NCBI GenBank assembly: GCA_014874265.1
Contig: JACWAM010000079.1
Location: 1-35,541, forward strand
Source of the DNA: Thermoleophilia bacterium
GTDB taxonomy: Bacteria > Actinomycetota > Thermoleophilia > BMS3ABIN01
Reading direction: 5' to 3'
DNA length: 35,541 nt
Below the pieces are notes generated by a model. That model was not told the origin of the DNA. It saw only the letters and a program-made list of their open reading frames with translations, and searched no databases. This document shows positions 14,968 to 22,585 of the stretch, one piece after another (position 1 is the stretch's first letter; each line of letters starts with the position of its first letter). The translations under genes and the position numbers were made by a program.

Positions 14968-16158
14968 CTACCAGATGCCGTCGCCGCTCCTGATCGGCGC
15001 CTCCATAAATATGCTGGTTCCTTCCCCGGGGCGCGAGTCAAACTCCAGGCTGCCCCCCACCAGTTCGATTCTTTCCTTCATTCCATGCAGCCCCAGGCCC
15101 CGGCCCCGGTCTTCGGACGCCATCGCGGCGGCCGCATCGAAGCCCTTGCCATTGTCCTCGATCATCCCCTGCACATGGTTTCCCTTTCGCCGGAGCGTCA
15201 CCCGGCATCTGGTCGCCCTCGAATGCCGGGCGACGTTGGTGAGCGCTTCCTGGACAACGCGGTATAAAACAGTTTCAAGTTCCGGCGTCAACCGTTCGGT
15301 CAGCGCCATCAATTGCACTTCCACGGGAATCCCGCTGTACTCTGAAAATTCCTTCGCATAGGAACGCAGTGCCGCCGGCAGGCCGAGATCGTCAAGTATG
15401 CTCGGCCGCAGCCGGACCGCCATCGTATGCACCTCATTAAGTGTTTGATGCGCAAGATCTTTGATGCTAAACAAGCGCTCCCGCAAGTCAGGCTGAGAAG
15501 CCGGAGCGGTTTCTTCCAGCATTTTGATGCCAATGATGAGACCTGTGAGAGACTGGCTGGTTTCATCGTGGAGTTCGCGGGCAATCCGCCGCCGCTCTTC
15601 CTCCTGGGCCTTGATCACAGACGCTGCCGCGCGCTTGCGAGCGCTCTCCATGGTCTTGATCATCTGGTTGAGGCTGCGTGACAGATCCTCGATCTGGGGA
15701 TCATCCGTGCTTTCCGGGATCCGAATGCCCCGGTGGCCGGCGCGAATCGCCTTGACGGCGTCGTTGACATCGTCAAGGGGGCGGAAAGCCATCTTCACCA
15801 TGAGGTAATTGATCAGAATTGACAGCGAGATGCCGCTGGTGAAAAAAAGCGCCATCAGGCCCAGCTCGGTACTCTCGAAATACCGTTTCTCAAGATAATA
15901 CCCGGCCAGACCACCCACGACGATCAGCGCGCTATTGATAATTACGACTTTTTGAAATAAAGACCGGCGCCTAAGCCGCATCATAATTGGGTTAACAAAT
16001 GCGCAGAGATGTTCTAAAGCGGACCCCGGACTGCTTTGCTCAGCCGGCGAAGCGCCGGCTCCGGCGTCGATCGGATCGAGTCCCCTGGACCGGCTCTCGC
16101 GCAGTGGGCCGCTTCCCGGCACGGGGCGTGACAGCGCTTCTTGACTTCCTGGTTCCAT
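14968..16158 (-). CDS. Membrane sensor histidine kinase, NarX/DegS (HPK7) type
   Basis: A 396-residue kinase. After a hydrophilic, proline-rich N-terminus of about 60 residues come two membrane helices (about 71-89 and 99-125) separated by only a short loop, so there is almost no extracellular sensor. A HAMP linker follows (about 126-180). The HisKA_3 box has His197 in RRIARELHDETSQ. The ATPase domain has VVQEALTNVARHS (N box), IEDNGKGFD and GLGLHGMKERIELVGG. The ATG is set by AAGGAATTGA directly upstream and an in-frame TGA just before it. The long N-terminus could instead be cytoplasmic leader, with translation from internal methionines at 59-60. It is paired with the regulator downstream. 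The signal is unknown. Confidence 0.9.
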   Translation of the reverse strand: MEPGSQEALSRPVPGSGPLRESRSRGLDPIDAGAGASPAEQSSPGSALEHLCAFVNPIMMRLRRRSLFQKVVIINSALIVVGGLAGYYLEKRYFESTELGLMALFFTSGISLSILINYLMVKMAFRPLDDVNDAVKAIRAGHRGIRIPESTDDPQIEDLSRSLNQMIKTMESARKRAAASVIKAQEEERRRIARELHDETSQSLTGLIIGIKMLEETAPASQPDLRERLFSIKDLAHQTLNEVHTMAVRLRPSILDDLGLPAALRSYAKEFSEYSGIPVEVQLMALTERLTPELETVLYRVVQEALTNVARHSRATRCRVTLRRKGNHVQGMIEDNGKGFDAAAAMASEDRGRGLGLHGMKERIELVGGSLEFDSRPGEGTSIFMEAPIRSGDGIW

Positions 16159-16471
16159 TCAATTCCTTGACGGAGCGGAACAGAAAATGGCGGGGCACCC
16201 GGGAGGAAAATAGCACAGCCATCCTCCCAAAGCCTCCTTTATAACCGCCGCAATCCTATCATTGGGCATGCAAACACATGGTAGCAAACAGCCGCCGGTT
16301 AGGCCATGAAAAATCAAAACCGGAATGACATTCCTTTTACCGATGTTCCGGGCCTGAAGGAATCTGCGCCGGAGATTTGCTGCCATCTCGCTTATTGGTT
16401 AATGTGGGGATTTTTCCAGGGCGCCTCGAATTAAGAAAGGCAGAAATAAGGCGTAAACTGGCGGGATTACG
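16159..16471. other. Gap between rrf2-like gene and histidine kinase gene
   Basis: 313 nt with no supported gene. It holds an inverted repeat GGGAGGA/TCCTCCC (16201-16207 and 16222-16228) and a minus-strand AAAGGAGG (16233-16240). The AAAGGAGG precedes a short out-of-frame ORF that overlaps the kinase gene. I see no clear promoter or terminator. Confidence 0.5.
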
Positions 16472-16981
16472 TCAGACAAAACGGCCGGGGCGGCCGCCGC
16501 TTTTAATCTGCGATGAGTCGACCGCCGGCGCTTTGCCGCGCGACTTCGCCGCCCGCCGGGGGGCTTTCGCTTCCACATAGGTGCCCGCCGTCAGGTCGGC
16601 AAAAGTTGTGCCCTCCAGCTGGCTCACCATCATACCCTGCATGTCTTCACACACCGCCAGAAATGAGCAACCATCCTGCAGGGCGCATCTACCGGGCTCT
16701 CTCTGGCACTGAACCAGCATGATTGGCCCTTCGATGGCCTCGATAACCTCCCGGAGGCTGATCTCTTCCGGCGGCCGCGAGAGCATGACCCCGCCCTGAT
16801 TCCCCCGGAGCGTCCGGATGATGCCTGCCCGAGCAAGCGTGCGTATGATTGAAGGCAGGTATTTACCCGGGATCTCTTCGTTGGCGGCGATATCCTTGGT
16901 CTGGAAAACCTCACCGTAAGGAAGGGCGGAAAGATGCAGCACCGCTCTGACCGCATAATCGCTTTGCCTGGTTAAATGCAA
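16472..16981 (-). CDS. Rrf2-family transcriptional regulator with four cysteines
   Basis: A 169-residue winged-helix repressor of the Rrf2 family. The family N-terminus MHLTRQSDYAVRAVLHLS is followed by the recognition helix region IPGKYLPSIIRTLARAGIIR and the wing RGNQGGVMLSRPPEEISL. Residues 92-111 contain C92, C99, C105 and C111 in the effector loop, a pattern compatible with an iron-sulfur cluster as in IscR, NsrR or RsrR. The spacing does not match IscR exactly. The C-terminal 35 residues are basic and low-complexity, absent from most members. It is preceded by a good sigma-A promoter and a 180-nt leader. It may sense iron-sulfur status, redox or nitric oxide. No iron-sulfur assembly gene is adjacent, so targets cannot be named. 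Confidence 0.88.
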   Translation of the reverse strand: MHLTRQSDYAVRAVLHLSALPYGEVFQTKDIAANEEIPGKYLPSIIRTLARAGIIRTLRGNQGGVMLSRPPEEISLREVIEAIEGPIMLVQCQREPGRCALQDGCSFLAVCEDMQGMMVSQLEGTTFADLTAGTYVEAKAPRRAAKSRGKAPAVDSSQIKSGGRPGRFV

Positions 16982-17166
16982 TAACCACCGTCCTCAAAGT
17001 GTTACACAACGAAACAGCCGGTTTCTGAATGACAGATCCCGCTTCCGGTCGCTGGCCGCAGCAGGGAGAACCCCCGCGCAAACCTTTGCCGCCTTCTACC
17101 CAGACGGCGATATGCCAAACCCCATCCCCAACAGCATGGCAGGAACAAACCCTGCATTGACTATTG

Positions 17167-17195
17167 AGTTTATTCCGTGCTGTAAAGAATGTCAA
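17167..17195 (-). promoter_or_regulatory. Sigma-A-type promoter of the Rrf2-like gene
   Basis: Minus-strand TTGACA (17190-17195), exact consensus, then a 17-nt spacer and TAAACT (17167-17172), four of six matches. It lies between the HD-GYP gene stop and the Rrf2-like gene and gives a leader of about 180 nt. Confidence 0.7.
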
Positions 17196-17249
17196 TCATT
17201 TTTTTACGAATCCTCAACCTAATCGGAATTGCCCTAGCCTTTGTCAGCG

Positions 17250-19340
17250 TCAACTGTTTTCGCCGCTGGCTTCCAAAGCTTCGAGAAAGATTTGCACGAC
17301 TTCCGGGTCAAACTGGCTCCCGGCGCACCGCCTCAGCTCGGCAATTGCGTCCTCCCTTGTCAGGGCCTGCCTGTAGGGCCTGCCGGATGTCATCGCTTCA
17401 AAAGCATCGGCGACGCCGAGGATGCGGGCGCCGACCGGGATGGAATTTCCCGCCAGCCCGTCCGGATAACCTTCGCCGTCGAAATGCTCGTGATGGTGCT
17501 TGATCATCAGTTTGATTTCGTTTGGGATGCTGGCATGTTCGAGAATCTTGTGACTGGTGCCGGGATGGCGCCTCATCGTGATCATTTCTTCCGGCGTGAG
17601 ATCGTCTTCCTTGTGCAGCACCGCATCTGGAGTGCCAATCTTACCCACATCGTGCAGGTAGCCGGCGTCGCGAATCGAAAGCACGCTTTCCCCCGGAAGA
17701 CCCATGCGTTCGGCAATGGCAACAGCAAAAGCGGAAACCCTTCCGGAGTGGCCCGTCGTATGCGAATCACGCGCGTCCACCGCTTCCGCGAGAGCCATGA
17801 TCGTGGAAAGATATGCCTGGCGCAAATTGTCATAAAGACGTATATTGTCAACAATCACGCCCAACTCGTCACCCACGGAGTCAAGCAGGCTCCAGGTAGC
17901 TTCGTCGAGCCCTTCCTGCCTGCGGACGATTGCAACTAGCCCCACGGTCTCGGTAAGCGAATTCATCGGAAAAAATATCATCGAGAGCCCGCCGGTGCTT
18001 GCACCGGGGAAAAAAGGCGCCAGATCTTTATCCGCGCTTATATCTTCGATAAATTCGCGGCCGCCTTCCGCGAGCACGGATTTGAGGATACCCTCGCCGT
18101 CTCCTGGCTGGCGCGACACCCATCTGAGGAAATCTCCCGGCATGTTCTGCTGTGCGCCCATTCGCAGCCGCTCAGTTTGCGGATCAACCACGAATGCCGC
18201 CAGCGACTCGGCGGCGAGCGCCGGCTCCAGTTCCTGAAGGGCAACCCCGAGCACCTCAAACAGGTCCAGGGTGCGGGCGGCGGCGCTGAGGACCGAATGG
18301 AGAACGGCCAGTTCGTCACTCCGCTGCTTCAAGTCATGGGCACGCTCATCGACCATCTGCTCCAGGCGTTCCGAATATACCCGGTTCTGCTCTTCGGCAG
18401 CCAGCAGCCTGTCGTAATGATTCATTAAGGTGATGCTGGAGTTTCTCAGCTCATTTATCAGCCGCTCCTTGTTTTCCAGCTCCGGTGAGGCGGCGCCCCT
18501 GAGCCGGGCCGCGACCCGATCCAGCCGCTGTTTCCGGAAAACCCGTTCAAGAGCAGCGTGGACAGCGTTCACGACGCTCTCTGCTTCCAGCGGCTTGATA
18601 ATATAATCGTCAGCCCCCCGGCGAAGAGCTTCGGCGGCGATTTCTTCCGAGCCGAAGCCGGTCATCATCACGACCGCGATTCCGGGATGGATCTCCTTTA
18701 CCTGTTTTAAGACATCAAGTCCATCAACATCCGGCAGTCTGATGTCCAGGAGCACCAGGTCATAAGGGCTTTCAAGAATCATATCCAGCGCTTCCCGGCC
18801 GCCGGCAGCCGTATCCAAGGAGTATCCTTCCGGCTCCAGCTGTTTAAGAACCAGGTGCGAAGAATCAGGGTCATCGTCAACTACAAGTATGCGGGACGGC
18901 CCGGCTTCCGCCACCGGCTCCCCGGGCTTCTCCACCAGCATCGCCGCCGCCTCGAGCAGCGTTTCCGCTTCCAGCGGCTTGCGCATCGCCAGATCGGCCT
19001 TGAATAAATAAGTTTCTGCACCAAGGTCAAATCCATGCGACATGTCTTCCTCGGTAACATAAATCGCCGACATCATGATGACCGGGATGCCTCCGGTATC
19101 GGGACTCGTTTTCAGTTGTTCCGTCAATTCAAAACCGTTCAGTTTTGGCAGCAGCACATCAGTGATGACCAGGTCCGGCAGTTCACGCTTTGCGAGGCCA
19201 AGCCCTTCCACACCGTCGGCTGCGGCCAAGGTTTGATAGCCGGCCGCCTCCAGCCGCTCTTGCAGCAGCAGCACATGATTGCTGTCGTCATCAACAATCA
19301 ACACCTTCTTTCCATTCCCAACCGGTAAATCCACGATCAC
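17250..19340 (-). CDS. Tandem-receiver HD-GYP cyclic-di-GMP phosphodiesterase
   Basis: A 696-residue cytoplasmic signalling protein. Receiver 1 (about 12-135) has acidic residues 17-19 and Asp61. Receiver 2 (about 150-265) has Asp199 in LLDIRLPDVDG and the usual KP lysine. A helical linker (about 270-345) leads to a GAF-like domain (about 345-500). The C-terminal HD-GYP domain (about 505-690) has H530-S-G-R-V, the HD pair 563-564 in YLHDVGKIGTPD, RHPGTSHKIL, HHHEHFDGEGYPDG and ADAFEAMTS. The metal and GYP residues are intact, so c-di-GMP hydrolysis is expected. Receiver 1 carries an insertion before its KP (FKADLAMRKP). The start is uncertain: GTG at 19340 is used, but a GTG two codons on and an internal GTG or TTG before VLIVDDD also have purine-rich leads. 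Confidence 0.9.
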   Translation of the reverse strand: MIVDLPVGNGKKVLIVDDDSNHVLLLQERLEAAGYQTLAAADGVEGLGLAKRELPDLVITDVLLPKLNGFELTEQLKTSPDTGGIPVIMMSAIYVTEEDMSHGFDLGAETYLFKADLAMRKPLEAETLLEAAAMLVEKPGEPVAEAGPSRILVVDDDPDSSHLVLKQLEPEGYSLDTAAGGREALDMILESPYDLVLLDIRLPDVDGLDVLKQVKEIHPGIAVVMMTGFGSEEIAAEALRRGADDYIIKPLEAESVVNAVHAALERVFRKQRLDRVAARLRGAASPELENKERLINELRNSSITLMNHYDRLLAAEEQNRVYSERLEQMVDERAHDLKQRSDELAVLHSVLSAAARTLDLFEVLGVALQELEPALAAESLAAFVVDPQTERLRMGAQQNMPGDFLRWVSRQPGDGEGILKSVLAEGGREFIEDISADKDLAPFFPGASTGGLSMIFFPMNSLTETVGLVAIVRRQEGLDEATWSLLDSVGDELGVIVDNIRLYDNLRQAYLSTIMALAEAVDARDSHTTGHSGRVSAFAVAIAERMGLPGESVLSIRDAGYLHDVGKIGTPDAVLHKEDDLTPEEMITMRRHPGTSHKILEHASIPNEIKLMIKHHHEHFDGEGYPDGLAGNSIPVGARILGVADAFEAMTSGRPYRQALTREDAIAELRRCAGSQFDPEVVQIFLEALEASGENS

Positions 19341-19535
19341 CTCGCTTTTTTGAATAATTTGTTGTCAATCATTAAACATTTAAATTATGTGAAAATATTC
19401 TCAATCTAAATTACACCAACGCCCTGAATCAGTCAGTCGATATATTTGCTGAAGACGCCGTTCTTCCTTCTTTTTTGCCTGCGAAGGGCCGGTTTTTGTA
19501 AGAACATCCGGCGGGATACGCCTGCAGGCCCGCTC

Positions 19536-20327
19536 TTAACTGAACAGCTTTTCGAAAAAATGCAGCAGGTTGTTGCCGCTGTTGTATACGATCTCCAGGG
19601 CGCGCCGCTGTTCCTCATTTATGGGGCCCTCCAGGCCGTCAAGGACCAGCTTGCTAAAGCCAATATTCGAGTTAAGCTCGGTCCTCAGCTCATGGCCCAT
19701 ATTTGCTTTGAGTTCTTTCCCGGGGCGATCCGCCGCTTCGAGCCTGTTGCCCAGATTCCGGAGCTGGCGGCGCAGACGAGCATTTTCAATCGTCACCGAC
19801 ACCATCCCGGCTGATGCCAGAGCCATCTTTTCATCCCGCTGGGTGAACTTTCGGCCGGGCCCTTTGCTGAACAAACCCAGCGCCCCCAGGCGGCGGCCGC
19901 CAAAGCTCAAGGGCACGGCCAGTAAGGCCTGAACGCCGGCGTCGGTAAAGGGCGCCAGATGCGCCGGCTCCGCGGCATAGTCATTCAGCAAAACGGGCTC
20001 GCCCGTTATAACAACGATCCCGGCTACGCCCTTTCTCCGGGGCACCCGCACGCTCGCGAGAGAATCGGGCATTTTATAGTGATAGGGATAGAAGATCTCG
20101 TTGGTTTCTTCGTCAAGAAGGGCGATGGTGCCGCCATCGGCGGCGGTCAGCTCCACCGCTTGCTCGATGGCGCTTGTCAGGACGATTGATAAATCCAGGC
20201 CGGAAGAAATCTTGTTGGCCAGCAAGGCCAGCCGCTCCAGCCCGATCGCCTCAGGCGGCTTTGCGATCATTGACAAATGATCCGTGACCGGTGTGATTTT
20301 TCCCTTGGAAACGCCCATCTCTCCCAA
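19536..20327 (-). CDS. GAF-domain protein with a histidine-kinase dimerisation helix and no ATPase domain
   Basis: A 263-residue protein. Residues about 30-185 form a GAF domain, with DGGTIALLDEET, VPRRKGVAGIVVITGEPVL and LLAVPLSFGGRRLGALGLFS. Residues about 190-263 resemble a HisKA domain, with ANMGHELRTELN including His212 and the typical GPINEEQRRALEIVYNSGNNLL second helix. The protein then stops. The HATPase_c domain is missing, and the usual proline of the H box (HELRTP) is glutamate. No ATPase remnant appears in any frame before the next gene. It may act as a sensor or dimerisation partner for another kinase, or for the HD-GYP protein encoded next. The start is either TTG 20327 or ATG 20318. 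Confidence 0.75.
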   Translation of the reverse strand: MGEMGVSKGKITPVTDHLSMIAKPPEAIGLERLALLANKISSGLDLSIVLTSAIEQAVELTAADGGTIALLDEETNEIFYPYHYKMPDSLASVRVPRRKGVAGIVVITGEPVLLNDYAAEPAHLAPFTDAGVQALLAVPLSFGGRRLGALGLFSKGPGRKFTQRDEKMALASAGMVSVTIENARLRRQLRNLGNRLEAADRPGKELKANMGHELRTELNSNIGFSKLVLDGLEGPINEEQRRALEIVYNSGNNLLHFFEKLFS

Positions 20328-20783
20328 ATATGGCGCTGCCGGCTGTGGCGGCTTTCCTTTTGCGCCAAAGCATCCGTGTACCGGTTATCGGCGCGAATGC
20401 CTCAGAACTTCAGCCGTAGCCTGTCACAATACGCATATCTGCCGTGCGCAGCTGCAAAGGCACGTGGACGGCGCCATCATGCTGGACTTCGCTCGACTTT
20501 ATTCCCGCTCAACGTTTTTTTAATCCCGCCGCGGCGCGAGTATTTTTTACGCGAATTGATATAAAAAATCACTCCGGTTGAAAATATCACAAAATTTATA
20601 TTGTTTAACCTATCTTTTTAAGTCAAACCAGCGCGACCCCTGAACTCGAAACAACCTCTTCGGACGTTTAAACAAGATTTAAGATGCTCAGGGGGCTTAA
20701 ACGGTATCGAATATTATCAAATCCAAAAAAGCCGGCTAAATTTGGGTTTTTCCATAAAACTACTTTTTAAGGACAACAAAGTC
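20328..20783. other. Non-coding region between tRNA-Thr and the GAF protein gene
   Basis: 456 nt without a supported gene. The part at 20520-20640 is strikingly AT-rich for this genome. It contains a minus-strand TTGACT (20617-20622) followed about 20 nt later by TATAAA, a possible weak promoter, which would give a leader of about 270 nt. Behind the tRNA a weak dyad CCAAA...TTTGG around AGCCGGCT may act as a terminator. I recognise no riboswitch class. Confidence 0.35.
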
Positions 20784-20860
20784 TGGAGCCGGTGACAGGA
20801 TTCGAACCCGTGGCCTGCTGATTACAAATCAGCTGCTCTAGCCAACTGAGCTACACCGGC
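20784..20860 (-). tRNA. tRNA-Thr (anticodon TGT)
   Basis: Minus-strand cloverleaf with acceptor GCCGGTG/CACCGGC and a D-arm starting TAGCTCAGTTGG. The anticodon stem GCTGA/TCAGC surrounds loop TTTGTAA, whose centre TGT reads ACA (Thr). The T-arm is GGGTTCGAATCC. Discriminator is T and the CCA end is encoded (20784-20786). It lies just downstream of sigH, where tRNA genes often sit in related genomes. Confidence 0.96.
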
Positions 20861-20870
20861 AAGCGGATAG

Positions 20871-20892
20871 TGGATTCTGGATTCTGGATGGT
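20871..20892 (+). repeat. Short TGGATTC tandem 7-mer upstream of tRNA-Thr
   Basis: TGGATTC, TGGATTC, TGGATGG in direct succession. Same 7-bp period as the AACTTTG tracts but a different unit. Confidence 0.55.
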
Positions 20893-21011
20893 AAAACAAT
20901 AACCGCCGCAGGCGTGTGCGTACAGCATAAATGATAAATGATCTAAGTACATTATTGCCAAGAAATACACGCGGAGAGCCGAAAGGGATGGCGACCGGAT
21001 CAAACCGCTCA

Positions 21012-21066
21012 AAGACAGAACTTTGAACTTTGAACTATTAACTTGGAACTTAGAACTTTGAACTTA
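21012..21066 (+). repeat. Heptanucleotide tract at the sigH 3' end
   Basis: Plus-strand units AACTTTG, AACTTTG, AACTATT, AACTTGG, AACTTAG, AACTTTG, AACTTAC, about seven in a row. The last one covers the sigH stop codon. This is the most regular copy of the family. It is in inverted orientation relative to the neighbouring gene compared with the other four. Confidence 0.85.
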
Positions 21067-21693
21067 CAGTATCACCTGCCGGCTCTGGAGATGAAGGTCA
21101 ACTTTTCGCTTGATGCGCTGCAGGGCGTTATCGACGCTCTTTGTGTCACAACCGAGTTGATCGGCAATCTGTTCGTATGAGCGGCCTTCCAGGTATAGCT
21201 TTAGCACCCGCGTCTCCAGCATGCTGAGCAGCCTGGTTAGGCAATCCTTAAGGCTGGCAACTTCTTCGGAGCTAATTACCTGATTTAGCGGATCCTGGAC
21301 CGATGATCCCGGAATAATGTCCCCCAGCGAGCATTCGCCGTCCTCGTGCGACGCGGGGGAATGGCTCAGCGAGAGGTAAGTGTTAAGCGGGGCGTGCTTC
21401 TGGCGCGAGGCTGTCTTGATCGCGGTGATGATCTGCCGGGTAATGCAAAGTTCGGCAAAACTGCGGAAGGAAGCCTCGCGGTCGTCGCGGTAGTCGCGGA
21501 TGGCCTTGGTCAGGCCAATCAAGCCCTCCTGCACCAGGTCATCCGTGTCTCCGCCCGACATAAAATATGAACTGGCCTTAAGCTTGACGAAACTTTGATA
21601 CTTGGAGACGATGACTTCGAAGGCCGCCAGTCTGCCTGATCGGGCCTGCTCAATCAGCCTTAAATCTTCGTCCTGTCCGGTTGAAGTTCTCAA
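21064..21693 (-). CDS. sigH: RNA polymerase sigma factor, SigH (sigma-30) family
   Basis: A sigma-70-family factor of the SigH type. Region 2 runs from FEVIVSKYQSFVKLKAS through GGDTDDLVQEGLIGLTKAIRD and FRSFAELCITRQIITAIK. Region 4 is LTRLLSMLETRVLKLYLEGR then SYEQIADQLGCDTKSVDNAL. The frame extends upstream to a TTG at 21777, but there the spacing of AAGGA is only 3 nt. The TTG at 21693 has GGAGGGAG five nt upstream and gives a 209-residue protein, the usual SigH length, so I use it. The gene follows yacP, as in Bacillota. The leader holds a cluster of overlapping palindromes (21798-21858). In relatives SigH controls stationary-phase or competence genes; its role here is unknown. Confidence 0.9.
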   Translation of the reverse strand: MRTSTGQDEDLRLIEQARSGRLAAFEVIVSKYQSFVKLKASSYFMSGGDTDDLVQEGLIGLTKAIRDYRDDREASFRSFAELCITRQIITAIKTASRQKHAPLNTYLSLSHSPASHEDGECSLGDIIPGSSVQDPLNQVISSEEVASLKDCLTRLLSMLETRVLKLYLEGRSYEQIADQLGCDTKSVDNALQRIKRKVDLHLQSRQVIL

Positions 21694-21797
21694 AGCATCT
21701 CCCTCCTCGCTCCGGCCGCCACACGCTGGCGGCGCCGGGTCGCGGTTCGTGGAAGGACTCTTCGCCGCATGTGCCAAAGTTCCTTCCGGACAGCCTT

Positions 21798-21858
21798 GAA
21801 CCTATCCCTGCAGGTTCATCCTGTGGCACAGGCTTTTAAAACCTGTCAGCGCCTGACA
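21798..21858 (-). promoter_or_regulatory. Cluster of overlapping palindromes in the sigH leader
   Basis: Four dyads lie in 61 nt, given in plus-strand order: GAACCT/AGGTTC (21798-21817), CCTGTG/CACAGG (21820-21832), ACAGG-TTTTAAAA-CCTGT with one extra C (21828-21846), and TGTCAG/CTGACA (21844-21858). Neighbours share bases, so as RNA the second to fourth cannot all form at once. They lie 105-165 nt before the sigH start, just after the yacP stop. They could be operator sites, an RNA switch, or a weak terminator. Confidence 0.45.
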
Positions 21859-21866
21859 AAGACTAA

Positions 21867-22403
21867 CTAATCGTCCGAATTACCGCCTCTGCGCAAATCC
21901 TCAAGCTTCTTTAAAGTCTCTACGTCAACTTTATGTTCAAGCTTCCAACGCATTCTATCTTTTTCCGGAGAATTTGCAACCCTGTTTTCAAAATTATTGG
22001 CGTCAGCGATGAAGTGACGGGGCGGGATGCGCTCAACCCGCTCCTTGAGCAAACCCTTTTGCACCTCCCAATCGGCGCTGACGACGCGGATGCGGACAAA
22101 TTCTTTGCCGCCCGCGATGCCAACCTTTTTGAGAGCCTCACCGACGAGCTTGCCGATGATGATGTCGGCGCTCTCCCGTCGGGTGGCAAAGCGCACGCTG
22201 ACGCTGGTGCCCGGGATATGACGGACGGTTTCTTCCCCGCCTGAAGACGAATCGAAAACAATCTCCGCCAGTCCGCCGCAGGCGCCGATGAAATTGACCA
22301 CATATTCAATCAGCCGCCGGCGCTTCTCCTCCAGGTTTTTAGCAGTGATCTCCCCGGGATAAAGCGCGTGCATCAGGTTGTAACCGTCGATGATGTATAA
22401 CAT
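21867..22403 (-). CDS. yacP: YacP-like NYN-domain ribonuclease (Rae1 family)
   Basis: A 178-residue NYN (PIN-like) nuclease-domain protein. Its acidic active-site motifs are IIDGYNLMH (Asp6), VFDSSSGGEE, RRESADIIIG and VVSADWEVQ. In Bacillus the homologue Rae1 cleaves mRNA in the ribosomal A site, and its gene precedes sigH as here. The ATG immediately follows a heptanucleotide repeat tract and no Shine-Dalgarno is visible. It either is translated from a nearly leaderless or weak site, or is coupled to something upstream. The C-terminal basic region (RRGGNSDD end) is ordinary. Function by family, not shown here. Confidence 0.88.
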   Translation of the reverse strand: MLYIIDGYNLMHALYPGEITAKNLEEKRRRLIEYVVNFIGACGGLAEIVFDSSSGGEETVRHIPGTSVSVRFATRRESADIIIGKLVGEALKKVGIAGGKEFVRIRVVSADWEVQKGLLKERVERIPPRHFIADANNFENRVANSPEKDRMRWKLEHKVDVETLKKLEDLRRGGNSDD

Positions 22404-22452
22404 AGTTTAAATGTTTAAAGTTCAAAGTTTGAAGATGCATGTTTCAAGTTAC
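22404..22452 (-). repeat. Heptanucleotide tract directly before yacP
   Basis: Minus-strand units AACTTGA, AACATGC, ATCTTCA, AACTTTG, AACTTTA, AACATTT, AAACT end at the yacP ATG. The period holds through all units although several have drifted. Confidence 0.75.
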
Positions 22453-22585
22453 CAGATTTAATCACAAGTAAACAATCATCCTGTTGTGGGATATGCCATC
22501 CATTACTCACTGAGAGCAAGCCGTTAGTTAAGGCCAAAGCCCTTTTAATTTATAAAACGTCAAATAGGTGCCGATAACAAACCAT

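Noticed and set aside
16040-16222. Short minus-strand ORF with AAAGGAGG overlapping the histidine kinase start
   Set aside because: The peptide is low-complexity and basic, overlaps the kinase frame extensively and resembles nothing; the AAAGGAGG spacing is long.
20277-20564. Plus-strand ORF in the gap after the GAF gene
   Set aside because: It partly shadows the GAF gene, has no ribosome binding site and the translation looks random.
20328-20640. c-di-GMP (GEMM) riboswitch ahead of the GAF protein gene
   Set aside because: Attractive because c-di-GMP genes are nearby, but the conserved GGCAAACC and GACGCAAAGCC segments are missing.
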